From NCBI GenBank assembly GCA_002197995.1, contig NGZR01000005.1, forward strand, positions 2,170,001-2,234,000: 64,000 bases of DNA, in the 5' to 3' direction. A program made the translations under genes and the position numbers. Below, piece after piece: positions 47,750-58,446 of the stretch (its first letter is position 1; the number at the start of each line of letters is the position of its first letter). Below the pieces are notes generated by a model. The model searched no databases. It had not been told where the DNA came from and saw only the letters and a program-made list of their open reading frames with translations. This stretch comes from Gaeumannomyces sp. JS-464. Lineage: Eukaryota > Ascomycota > Sordariomycetes > Magnaporthales > Magnaporthaceae.

Positions 47750-50700
47750 CACGGCGACTGCGGCTTAATGCGGATGTTGTTGGAGAGACCAGGCGACGGC
47801 GATAGGGTGTCGTGCGGCAGCGGAGAGAGGCACCCGTAGCGAGTGGGAGCGGCGGCAGGGGAAGCGGGTGCTGCTGAGAAGAGATCCAATGGTGACGTCC
47901 CGCAGGCCGTGGTGGGCGAAGTGGCTGGACGGGGACGGGCGCGGGATCGCAGAGCGAACGCAGAGCAAACACCAAGCGGGCTCTGGACGCGAGAATGGGA
48001 CGCCCCAAGAAAATGGACGGAAGAAGCAGGGACGCGGACGAGTCGAGAAAAGACCCGTCGGCCGTCGTTCTGCGCGAGGGGGTATTAAGAGGGATTAGGG
48101 GGGGTCAAGAAGGAAGGAGAGACTGGCAAGAGTGGAAGAAAAAAGGAGACTGTGAGAAGAGAGAAATTTTAGCGTCGGGCGATATTCACAAGGCAATCAA
48201 TGGGCGGATGGGACAGACGATGGGGACAGTGCAGGTAGTCAAGCGGGCGAGGGGACGTGCTTCTCGAGGGCGGGCCGGGGGGTGTTCTTGGTACAAAAGA
48301 CAAAAGGGGGTGCTCCAGCAGTGAGAGGCCCAATTCATCTGGCACGTTTCGAGGCAGCCAGCCAACCAGACCCATTGATGGCAGCTTTGAGGCTGGAGCT
48401 CTGGGTCCTGACTGTGCCAGGGTGGGGAACGACCTGCGAGCATCGAGCAAAGCCGCAAACCGAAATCCCTGCGGACGGTGAGACTGTGCAGGGGTCTACA
48501 GTTTCCAGGGCGATCTCCACCGTTATATGCGATTTGATCCGCCCGCCCGCCCCACCGTATTCTTACACCCGAAGCCCGCGTTTCCGTACTGTGCCCGCTC
48601 CCGCGCCAGAAAGGACAGGATTACAAAGCCCTCACTATTCCCCGTCTCAGTCAGCAAATAATGGGCAAAGTCGGGAGCCACCCTCACATTGCTGCTATAT
48701 CCTGGCAAATATCCGAGGAATGGGGACGCCCGACTTTGCCGTTCTTTCGGGGATTGGAGACACCGGTGGGTTGGTTGTCGAAACGGATGCGAGTGAGCAA
48801 CAGCCCATCACTCTCGTTCTTCTCATTCCTTGGCCGAACCGATGCCAGTGGTGGGTGAACCTGAAGCGTGGAGTGATTCGGAGCCGGGCACTTGGCCATC
48901 CCGAGCTTTGATGGTGGTGCTACTCGGTCGTACCCGGGAAATTCGAATATGCCGAGCTGGAGTCGTCCACCTTGCCAGGTTGTACCCGTCCCCGTCATAC
49001 GGCTGCTGGCTGTCTGCCCCATTGATCCCCATCATCCCGATCCCAGCCTGCAGCACAATCTACTATAGATGTCGCCAGAGGGCCGACACAGATGATATCC
49101 TACGTTTACCGAGAACATGGCATGGCAGGCGGGCGAGGCATCGAGCATGAGTGGCGGAGAAGCGAGACGCACTCGCAGACGATGCGGTCCACCGCCCACC
49201 GTCAAAGTCAAACTTACCCGTTCGGCGCCGGCCGTTCCACGGTGTCCGCGCGTAGACAGCCATCTTCTCGGTTTGGGATGCAACCCAACGTGATGTGGTA
49301 TTGCAGTATCTGTTACCAGCGCCTGAGCGCCGACAACCCCCAAGACTGGATGGCAGATGAACGGGATGCATGCTCACCCTTTATTTAGCTTCATGGCCCG
49401 ATCTTGCGCGGGTCAACATGTTTCAAACCTCCCGCCAGGGCGTGGCGTGGAGGATGGACGAGAAAAGAAAGGCACAGAAAGGAGAAACAACGCCAACAGG
49501 CATGGTCCCGGCTGATAGCCCCCTGCCAGCATCCCGTTGGCTGTGAAACAAGAGGTCAATCCAACCGTACGGTGCATGTGCGTGGCACACAAAAGTCGTG
49601 CTGTGCGGGCTTTCGTTTGTCGTTGGGTCGGCCGGTGCCTTGCGTGCATATCCTACTCGCGCGCCAGAGAGCCACCCGTAACCCCACAGGCGTTATTTCC
49701 CTCTGCGCCTGGCAACGGGCTCGTGCTCCGTTTTTCTGTTGGTCACAAACGGAGGAGTTAGTGATGCAATTTTAGCGACCAGCCTTGCCTGAGCCACTCG
49801 CAGCTCTAGCGTCACACAGCACAACCCCTGCCTCGCCTGGCCTGCCGTGCATGCGTGCCTGCTGAGGCTAGTTGGCTGCCTGGAAGCTCATCGTGGCACG
49901 CAGGACAAAATTGTACAAAAATGCTGGCTGAGTGGTGGGCGCAAGCAATCAATATGCGCAGCTGGGTTGCGTGCATGCAGGACGCCTGCTATTTGCAGCA
50001 AGCCAAGTGTGGCTGAGCATATCAACGACGACGTCGTCCCTGCCGCGCTGCCTGACGGAATCCATGCCGTCAGCATCGACGTGCAGTGCACTAGTAGTTA
50101 CGCGTAGGAATCCTGCGCGAGTCGACCAAGGGCGGCTGCCACCTGAAGGATCATGGCCGTGTCGCAAACCTCTCCAATCGTCCTCCGTCCGCTGGACTGA
50201 ATTTCGGGTGCCCAGGCTGAGGCAATGCACAGTACCAGCACGGGCTCGGGAACCTGGGCGACCGGAACGCTCCGAGGAGACCAGCGGTAGCGTGTGCTAG
50301 GTTAAATCTCGATGTTCATTGAACTTAAATTTTTTCCCCCTTGTCTGGAACTTGTTCCTCTGTTAGCTTTCGCTGGTTTCCACTCCTCTTCGCTTGGTAT
50401 CCCCAGTTCAAGTGGGTGCGAGGGAAATTGTGATGGGAAAACGGTGAGCTTGCCCAGCTAAGGGCTCCTCCACCTCGAACGGCGCGACCTAACTTCCATC
50501 ATGTCTGGCTCCCCGCCATATACAACAAACGGCAGTGCACTGTGCACCACCCCTCGCATGGCTGCTTCGATTCGATTTGAGCTTGTGCCGAAAACGGGCA
50601 TCCTTTTGCATCGCAAGGTCGTTCTCAATACCGAGACTCAGGTCGGTGCGGTGAGGGTCTTCGGTTCGACTATTCTAGGCTGCATTGTTTGTTGTCTTTT

Positions 50701-51390
50701 GGCGTCCCAGCCCAGTCCATGCCGTCCCCGCCGCCTTTTCCACCGTTGTTTTCTTGATATTTTCTGTCGGTAGATATTTTAGCGCTAGCGGCTGCGTCGG
50801 CCAGCGAGAGTGGACACCGCTGCTTTGGAGTGTTTGATGGATCGTGGGCAGTTCGCGTTATTGCGCATCGCTGCAAGCTCTGAAGCAACATGCCCCCCTC
50901 GACGACAGGCTGCTGTGAGCCAGTCTCACGGCAGGAAGCTTGCGCCGTGGTGCCAGGGCCCCAAATTTGCGTCGTTCCAGTTTTCTGCTGCTGTCATATT
51001 ATCACCCGCGAAATGCGAGATTGATAACATGCCTACCGTCCTGCCCTAGCATCTGTTGGGCCTAGCATGGGGTCGAGGTGATATCTTGGCTTCATTTCTG
51101 CGGGAGCTCGACGACGTCTATTGGCTGGAGCCGCCCCCTCAATTTCTCGTCGGGAGCCGGCGCTGGTACTGGGTACCAACGAATCCACTTGTCAGGCCAG
51201 CACTCCTTTTTGGAATCGCTTGTACCAGTGACGAACCCCTACGATTTCCTCGTCTGACGGGTCCGCAATTAAAAGGGAAGGCAGAGAAAAAAAGAAAAAT
51301 CTGTCATCACCGTGGTCGACCATGGGGCTTCCACCGTTTCGATTGGGGTGCCACAGAGGGAGCCAGCCAGGGGACACAGGTCCCTTGCAT

Positions 51391-51417
51391 GGGGGGGGGG
51401 GGGGGGGGGGGGGGGGG
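51391..51417. repeat. Poly-G tract (27)
   Basis: An uninterrupted run of 27 G on the plus strand. It is capable of forming G-quadruplexes and is prone to length errors. Confidence 0.85.
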
Positions 51418-52503
51418 TGCTGGCCCCTCTTACTCGTTAAATGCGCCATCGGCGTGACGGGACTCGCGTTCTTCCCATGCGCCCAAAAGCCAAATTTTCA
51501 ACGAGCGGTCCAGTTACTGGTGACCTTCCCCTCCCCCAGAAGTGAGTGTGGCTGTCAAGCGGTGGCTCGCAAAAGCCCAGAGACTCGAGAAGCAAGTCTT
51601 GGATCGACGACCCCAACCTTCCTGCTTACCTTAGCTTGCATCTAGGCTGCGTAGGGGCACGGCCTAGCGGGTCTCAGATAAACCCGTCGCCGAATCCGGG
51701 GCTGGCGTGGGAAAAACGAAATGGCGCCAAATTGGGGGCGGCCAGCACACATTGCAACGCATGCCGAGGCTCGTCGCACTCGTTAGACTGATTACGATGC
51801 GGCCGGTCCCTGAAGCGCACGCATTTGCCAGCCAGCTATGGCGGTTCTGCGATATCCCAGGCTTCCCTTTCCACCATCGTCGAATCGAAACCTCACAAAT
51901 GCGAGCTCCTGGCGGCTCGTGCTTCTCGATAAATTAAGCTTTTCGAAGCTAGCCGCTGGGCAGCCAGAGCAATGAGGTCATCAATACGAAGCTGTGCATT
52001 GTGCAGGACGGTGCCGTGTGGTGTGCGTACGCGTGTGTGATGTGTGGGCGATTTCGGGTGGCTGGCAGCTGAAGCTCCATTAGCGGGCGGTCCGGTGGAG
52101 CCGGGAACGCGGCGGGGAGTGCGATCCATCACGGCTACGGGGGGTTTCAACCTTCCATTGAGGCCCCACGGTCCATCACAACCTCCGAGTTTTTATCTTA
52201 ATCGCTACCAGATCCCGCGCGGCAGCTGCATCCGTCAGCCGAGACCCCAACCCGATACAAGCCGGCAACCGTCAGACGCAAATCTTGATCCCTGGATCCT
52301 TAAAAGGAGATCGCTCGCAAGGGCAAGGCAGATGTGCGCGTGACGCATCGTCGATGTGATAGGCTGGGACAGCATGCCGAGTGAGCTGACCCAAACCCAG
52401 CAAACCCCCACGCACCTGAGGGGCGACGAGGTTTGTGCGACAGGAGACAGACAATACTGCGAGACGCCGAAGGGAAGGGTGATGGAGGAGAAAATCCCCG
52501 GAG

Positions 52504-52548
52504 GAAAAAAATTAAAATAAAAAATAAATAAAATAAAATAAAAAAAAG
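52504..52548. repeat. A/T low-complexity tract (AAATA-like)
   Basis: A-rich sequence with regularly spaced T (aaataaaataaaat). Similar tracts occur at about 54597-54622 and, on the plus strand, inside the DJ-1 intron at 43232-43253. Confidence 0.6.
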
Positions 52549-53340
52549 CAATCCAGCCCAGCAAAAGCGGAGCATGCAAGTGGTCTTTTGCATCATGCTG
52601 CGGCACTAGTTCCTCGTTCAAGATGCAGTGCCATGTCACCCGCCCCAGCAGCCGGCTTGGTGTGCGGCAAGATGACGGCGGTTCATTGGATTGGGTCAAA
52701 AGTACGTCCATTGGGCTGTCCATAGTAATCCACTTCTGTCCCCGGTATGCGCCACCGTATCGACCGTTTTGAAGGCTGGTTGTGTATGCACCAGAGCCTT
52801 TCGCTTGATGTCCGGAGGTGGTAGTGTGCGGGCGGCCACAGGGCCTAACCCATCGTATCATAGATGCGTCTCTTCCCGGCAGGCCGTTCGCCCAGCCTGG
52901 GCTCCATGAGCGGTGAGCTTAGCGACGATAGGTCGCCGCGCTGGTAGCACTGAGCTACCTCACCGCCGAGTATCGCCAGTCCGACCGCAACCTAAATCCA
53001 CCCCAATGCGGACCCGCTTCCCGGCCGACGCTCGTGACTCCCGGTCCGTTATACATCGCTTTGATTCGGGCACCTTGGTCCTCATCGTGATCCGCCGAGG
53101 TATCGTCAACTTTTGGTCGCATCGCTATGTTTCGCGACGACGATGGCGCGTTTGGCACTCTTGTCCAAATACTCGCTCCCTGACTCTTGGCCCCGTCCCT
53201 CTATAGCTTGGGTATCATGTCGCCATTATCGTACATCTCCGGGGCCCCGTCAGACGCGAGAGCTTGCATGTACTCCAATCCCACCGCCCAGAGACGCTGT
53301 CCATGAACCATGTTTGAAACGTTAAAGGCCAATATGGCGA

Positions 53341-54183
53341 TTAAACAACGTTTTCAAACGTCTTCTCGATGGGTTTTGCAGCCTGTAAATTGGACGTCAG
53401 TCAACTAGATCTACATGATCCAAGGACGTGCCATGGCATGGTGACGACCAGGCAGCATGGGGCAGCTTACATCGATGAACTTCTCCAGATCTCTATCCAG
53501 ATTTGCCAAGTCATCTTTCCTCTTCTTGTTGTCTGCGATGAGCTTGGCTTTGCGCTTGAGGAGATTTTGTCGCTGCTTCTCCAGGCTCTCTCTCTCAATG
53601 CGTTCGTGTTCGATCCGCGCGACCATCAAGTCATTCTCGTCGGCATCCGTATGTTGAGGATGCAGCGCAAGAAATTCCTCAACGGGTATGAGTGGAAGTT
53701 GGCGATATTTGTGACTACGGGACGTTGACAGGAGATGACCGTTAGCAACTGTATTGACCATGGTCCTCTCGTCCGGATTTCGGGGAATAGGCCGAAGGGC
53801 GGTCAAAGGGTTGGCGCGGGCACACACTCGTAGTCCTCGCAAGACGCGATTTCGCCCTCGAGATGACGCTGCTCGTAGTAGAGGTTCTGCAGCTGCAAGT
53901 GGAGCGTGTCAACCTCCTGGCGAGCCTTCAGCGTCTCGGCCTTGGTGGTGCGGGCGGAGAAGATGGCGGCCCGGTGCTGGCGTCGGAGGTTCGCAAGATT
54001 CATGATTAGCTGCTTCTGCAGCTTTGCCATCTCGGTGACTGCCGTGGGCTCGGAGCCGGCCTGCTGCTGTTGTTGCTGCTGCGCTATCAGGTCCACAAAC
54101 GCCAACGCCTGATCCCGAGCATTCTGCGACTGCTCGAGGAGACTGCGCAAGCTCGGGTCAGTGACGAGCTCGTCCGTGCCCAT
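53341..54183 (-). CDS. thoc5: THOC5/FMIP-type subunit of the THO mRNA export complex
   Basis: Exons 54183-53828, 53714-53471 and 53382-53341 join in phase to 213 residues. The protein is almost entirely helical and coiled-coil. It contains the FMIP family block LQLQNLYYEQRHLEGEIASC, then HKYRQLPLIPVEEFLALHP. A Lys/Glu/Leu heptad region (ERESLEKQRQNLLKRKAKL) and the short end FIDAAKPIEKTFENVV follow. The length is normal for the short fungal form. In the family this subunit belongs to THO/TREX, which couples transcription to mRNA export in the nucleus. A poly-Gln run (IAQQQQQQQAG) is present near residue 50. The first ATG in frame is 54183. No frameshift is seen. Confidence 0.85.
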
Positions 54184-54238
54184 GCTGGCGACTTTTCGTC
54201 TCTTCTTCGAGGGAAGGAGAAAGGAGGCAGTGAAGAAA

Positions 54239-54270
54239 AGGGCTGAGAAGGGCTGAGAAGGGCTGAGTAG
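54239..54270. repeat. Short tandem repeat (agggctgaga)
   Basis: Three consecutive copies of gggctgaga-like units in the THOC5 leader. Confidence 0.7.
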
Positions 54271-54648
54271 GGCCTGACCAGGCCGTTTCCCAACTCCTGT
54301 TTTGCAGTCTCTGTGCGGGCGACCCAATCGGCGCACGGTCGGGATCTTCTATTGGGTCCCAATCGCGAGTATGCACCCCCGCCTAGACGCGTTGGTTTGA
54401 AGCCCGTGCTTCAGCTAGCGGCCAGCCTTTGTGATACACACCAGCCACAGTGTTGACCAGCCACGATATGGCTTGCATCCACAGTCCCTTGAAAGTCTGG
54501 GCTCCGAATAAACATAAACCGAAGGAAACGGAAAGGGGTATAAAAGTAGGAAAGGGAAAAGATATATAGGAAATCCAATCAGGAAATTATGTAAGAAAAT
54601 AAAATAAAAATAAATAAAAAAAACCTACACGATGAATTTGAGTTGTGA

Positions 54649-54701
54649 GGGTCCCAATCAGCGTTGTCTGAATTGCGGATCTTTATTTGGCCGCTGTGGC
54701 A
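54649..54701 (+). repeat. Dispersed repeat, copy 2
   Basis: Shares cccaatcagcgttgtc exactly with the copy at 13749-13799 and continues with similar atttgg...cgc.gtggca. It is preceded by an A-rich tract. Confidence 0.6.
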
Positions 54702-55893
54702 TCCAACCAGTTACTTCATACAGGTTTTGCACCGAGACGTAGACGTATTCCATCTTAGTTTCCCTCTACCATCGCGACCTAGCTAAGGCAGCAGGCTGCA
54801 CGTCCGTGACCCGCGCCAGATCCAAGCGCTCCAAATCGATCGGTCCGTCGGCGGGATTGGGTGCCCCTTAGTTCCCTGCGCGAATCGGCGTGGAAACATG
54901 CTCATGTCAACCCAATGGCAGCAACTAAGGGAGTCCAGGTGGATTTCGACTTGTGAACAAGCAGAATCACGTCTTCCCAAACGCCTCTCTACTAGCGGCA
55001 AGTTTCAGGGAGCCAATGCACACGAGTGCGCAGTTTCGGAAGGCTCGAATTGCATGTGTTCCGGTCTGATCCGTGGCAGCCCCATGCGTTTGTCGAGCCT
55101 CTTCCGTGCAGCAGCCCTAGGTGGCACAGAACATAGAATCAGCCATGGCAGGACTATTGCCCACATCGAGTCGGCACATCGCCTTCGGTTCAGCAGGGCT
55201 GGGTTGATTACCAGTTGAGTTTGGTTAGGCCAATGTTTATCATTCTCCTGTCCAATCTCGACCTGCTGCTTTAAATCCTCATTTTGGTAAAGACCTCTTT
55301 TCTGTTTGCCACTCGCTGCTCAATCGGGGAACCCAAACCGACAACAATATTGTCTCTCAGAAACGGTGCTCGCTGACAGGTAGCGGACCGCAATTGCGCA
55401 ATACTGACCCCCGACTGAGAAGCCGCATGGACTTGCATTGAACGCGCTGCACCCCTGGAAACTTGGAGCCCAAAGCGCCGCCGCCCATCTCCGATCCCCC
55501 ATTTCGTCAGAGTGCCCCACCGGAAATCTTTATCCGCGTGCCCAGTGGCCAATACCAGTTCACGTCAGCGGCAGGCGGTCCGTCGCTTTGTTGAGCAACT
55601 GAGGCCCACCTCCGCTCCAGTGGGTTTGCCCTCCCCCTCCCTAATGCCGAGGCTGCTGCGGGCGTTCGGGCTCTGTTCTTTTGGCATCCAATTGTTTTTG
55701 CCCGTGCCGCCCAAGTCCGCCGTCTGTGGCCGCCTCTCCTCGCACGCGCGGAACGAACGTCGTCGCGGAACCTTGGTAGTGAAGCCATCGATTGCTTCAG
55801 CGGCACCCCGACATAGACGCAAACTCAAGAGTCGCCTGCAGCAGCATCTGAATTCCAGCCCGCTGCCCTGCTTGGCAGTCCGGCCAACTCACC

Positions 55894-57573
55894 ATGGATC
55901 TTGCCACGCCCAACATGCCGTGCACTTCGCCCTTGAACCACCACGGCCCTCCTCCCACCGACCATGATGGTACCGCGCAGGCTTCCGGAAGCCAGCTCTC
56001 TGACGACCAACAGCCGGCCGGAAGGAAACGTCGGCACTCTTCGTTTCTTCCTCACCGGCGCAAATCGATTGTGAACCATATCATGGACGGCGAGGAGCAG
56101 TTACTTCTGAAGGTCTGGTCACCTCAGGATTCCCCCACCCCCCAAGTACCCCCTTTTTTTTGTTATTACTGCCCTGCATGTAGTCCAAAGAGTAACCCAG
56201 GAGAGCCATTATATATTGACATCGCATCAATCTTTCTCAAGGTTGATCTCTTCCTCTCTGAGCTCGAGCGGCGCCTCGACTTCCTGGAGAGCTATGGCGA
56301 CATCAGCCTGGACGCGAGCATATCGAGGGCGTACAGTACCCTACAGGCCGTACGGACCCGATGCTCTCAGGTCTCGGAGGAGGTTATCGGCGCCGGCCGC
56401 CGGCGCGTTCAGGTTATGGTCGAGACGCTGGAGCATCGATACCAGGACGGCCTCGCCGCGGCCGAATCGCTCAACGAGAAGGCCCGCGTCAGCGTCGAAT
56501 TGCTCGACAGTATGCTGTCTGACTTTGAGGACCATGCGTACAAGTTCAGAGAACAAAGCCTGGCCAACGCCGCTGACGCTGCGGGGGTTTTCATGAGCGA
56601 GGGCCGCCGAGTCGTCGATGAGGGCTTCGAGCGCGCACGCGAGGTTGTGGACGAGGGCCTTGCCACCGCAAAGTGGGCGGCCGAGTCGCTCGAGGATCAC
56701 ATCCAGCGCGCCATCGCGCGGGCGAGGCAGCATGGCCTTATCCGCTACGACGACCTGCCCATTCCCTGGCGGATCAACCCCCACATCCGCAAGGGGTATC
56801 GCTTCAGCGAAACAAAGCTAGGCTGCATCAAATCCATGTTCAACATCTCCAACGAACTGGTCAACATATGGTCGCACGCTCTCGGCCTGGTCCTCGTCCT
56901 TGCGATCGCCTTTTACTTCTACCCTACTAGCGACAACTTCTCGCTCAGCACAAAGACGGACGTTTTTATCGCCGCCGTCTTCTTTTTCGCCGCCTGTCAA
57001 TGCCTGGTCTGCAGCACCATCTGGCACACTATGAACTCTATCGCCGACTGTCACCTGATGACGTCGCTCGCCTGCGTCGACTACACAGGAATCTCTCTTC
57101 TGATTGCGGCCTCTATCATGACAACCGAATACACGGCATTCTACTGCGACCCTGTCAGCCGTTGGGTGTATCTTTCCACCACGGCAATCCTCGGCATCGG
57201 CGGCGTCATTCTTCCCTGGCACCCCCGGTTTAACGGACAGGACATGGCCTGGTGCAGAGTTGCCTTTTACGTCGGCCTAGGTGCGACAGGCTTCCTGCCC
57301 ATCCTCCAACTCTATCTCACTAAGGGTTCCTCGTTTGTCTGGGAGTTTTACTCGCCCATCGCCGAGTCGCTTCTCGTCTACGTGGGCGGTGCCTTCATCT
57401 ACGCCAGCAAGGTGCCTGAGCGCTGGTTTCCGGGCATGTTCGACTACATCGGCGGTAGCCACAACCTGTGGCATTTCGCTGTCCTGGGTGGCATCTTGTT
57501 CCATTACTTTGCCATGCAGGAGTTCTTCTCGACAGCCTTCCGCCAAGCTCAGGGTGGCTGCCCGGCCTATTAA
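55894..57573 (+). CDS. izh3: PAQR/AdipoR-type membrane protein (Izh3-like)
   Basis: The product has a polar N-terminus and a long amphipathic helical region (VDLFLSELERRLDFLESYGD to about EDHIQRAIARARQHG). A PAQR (hemolysin III/adiponectin receptor) domain follows: IPWRINPHIRKGYR, SMFNISNELVNIWSHALGLV (Ser and His), CSTIWHTM (His), ACVDYTGISLLIAAS (Asp), then GGSHNLWHFAVLGGILFH (the two C-terminal His). These Ser/Asp/His residues coordinate zinc in the family. The extended N-terminus makes Izh3 the closest yeast type; those proteins affect zinc and sterol metabolism in the plasma or ER membrane. 56146-56241 (gtaccc...ctcaag, 96 nt, a multiple of three, no stop) is probably an intron that stays open when read through; splicing joins PTPQ to VDLFL. 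No frameshift is seen. Confidence 0.88.
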   Translation: MDLATPNMPCTSPLNHHGPPPTDHDGTAQASGSQLSDDQQPAGRKRRHSSFLPHRRKSIVNHIMDGEEQLLLKVWSPQDSPTPQVPPFFCYYCPACSPKSNPGEPLYIDIASIFLKVDLFLSELERRLDFLESYGDISLDASISRAYSTLQAVRTRCSQVSEEVIGAGRRRVQVMVETLEHRYQDGLAAAESLNEKARVSVELLDSMLSDFEDHAYKFREQSLANAADAAGVFMSEGRRVVDEGFERAREVVDEGLATAKWAAESLEDHIQRAIARARQHGLIRYDDLPIPWRINPHIRKGYRFSETKLGCIKSMFNISNELVNIWSHALGLVLVLAIAFYFYPTSDNFSLSTKTDVFIAAVFFFAACQCLVCSTIWHTMNSIADCHLMTSLACVDYTGISLLIAASIMTTEYTAFYCDPVSRWVYLSTTAILGIGGVILPWHPRFNGQDMAWCRVAFYVGLGATGFLPILQLYLTKGSSFVWEFYSPIAESLLVYVGGAFIYASKVPERWFPGMFDYIGGSHNLWHFAVLGGILFHYFAMQEFFSTAFRQAQGGCPAY

Positions 57574-57818
57574 ACAAGCATTATCACTCGGGGCGTTAAC
57601 CATCCGTATCGGCAGTATGAGAACCAACGAATAGACATCATGATCCTTACGATTCCCAGCTGCCGAAGTGCCAATGTCCGACATTACCAGTCGCAATTCC
57701 CACGTCAGGGTCATTCCGTGATGTCCACCCCCACCCCTGAGACTTCCAGGGATAGACCATCTGGCAGCGGTGTCATTATGATTACATATTATGTCGTTCC
57801 ATATATTTCTCGGGCCAC
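57574..57818. other. Short convergent 3' region
   Basis: No feature is seen between the IZH3 stop and the doubtful minus-strand gene. Confidence 0.5.
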
Positions 57819-58446
57819 TCAAAAAGAGCACATGATCAAACCGACGACGCCCATGGCAATCCCCGCCCACAAGACTGTTCTCCTCTCGTTGGTGATCTCA
57901 GAGACCGGGAGGAAGGGATCGCTCGCGGTTGGACTTGAGATGTTGGCTGTCGAGTCGGGAGGTGCCGTTTCCGGTGGGTGCGATTGAGTTACTATGACGA
58001 CATTTCCGGTCCTGCTGGCCGTCGAGCCGTCACTACTCCTGGTTTCTGCCGTCATATCCACAACCTGCTGCCCCACGACGCATCGCGCCCCAGGTGGCAG
58101 GTCGGCTTCTGTCTGCACGCATTGGCAGCGACCGTCAACTGATCCTCAGTCGCGCCAGCCGACGGTATCCTCTCATGTCCGGGGACATGAAGCTCTGCCC
58201 AGTCCGGTACTGAATCGAAGGCATCGCCGGTTGTTGGACGAGGGACCTAGGGCAAGTCAGTCGCACATTCATTGCATTTTTATGGCGTTGGCCTAGATCG
58301 CGTTCAACACATACACGAGGGGAGCCATGTGGTGGTGCACTCTTTTGGGGCAGTTGGTGAACCGGCTGTGGCAAGTGACCTTTTTGGTCCACCGTGGGGC
58401 CCAGCAAGTCGCCGGCGACCAGCCATAATATGGTTGAAAGTCGCAT
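57819..58446 (-). CDS. Possible small secreted or GPI-anchored Cys-rich protein
   Basis: The ATG at 58446 gives a plausible signal peptide (MRLSTILWLVAGDLLG). At the far end a frame reads GRCQCVQTEADLPPGARCVV. It then runs through a Ser/Thr/Pro-rich segment and ends in a hydrophobic tail, VLWAGIAMGVVGLIMCSF, typical of a GPI or membrane anchor. Between them a frame with TAPKECTTTWLPSC suggests a Cys-rich exon and one or two introns (for example a donor gtatgtg near 58316 and an acceptor cctag near 58247). I could not build a continuous model. The layout recalls fungal CFEM-like extracellular proteins, but no CFEM motif is proven. Confidence 0.35.

Larger units (their letters stand above)
47750..53340. 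other. Long stretch (5.6 kb) without a supportable gene
   Basis: Frames on both strands were checked. Their translations are Arg/Pro/Ser/Cys-rich with no domains and no intron-bridged continuity. The part next to 47749 should be the promoter and leader of the GT2 gene. Notable simple sequences are a G27 run at 51391-51417 and an A/T low-complexity run at about 52504-52548. A lncRNA or lineage-specific gene cannot be excluded. Confidence 0.5.
54184..55893. promoter_or_regulatory. Divergent intergenic region between THOC5 and IZH3
   Basis: It should hold the promoters of both genes. Just upstream of the THOC5 start is a tandem of the 10-mer agggctgaga (about 54239-54270, three to four copies). 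Further on lie an A-rich tract (about 54597-54622) and the second copy of a dispersed repeat (54649-54701). No ORF is supported. Confidence 0.5.

Noticed and set aside
54184..54336. Upstream in-frame extension of THOC5 encoding PSKKRRKV, like a nuclear localisation signal
   Set aside because: The frame has no ATG upstream of 54183 (its left end opens with GTG), so it is probably untranslated leader.
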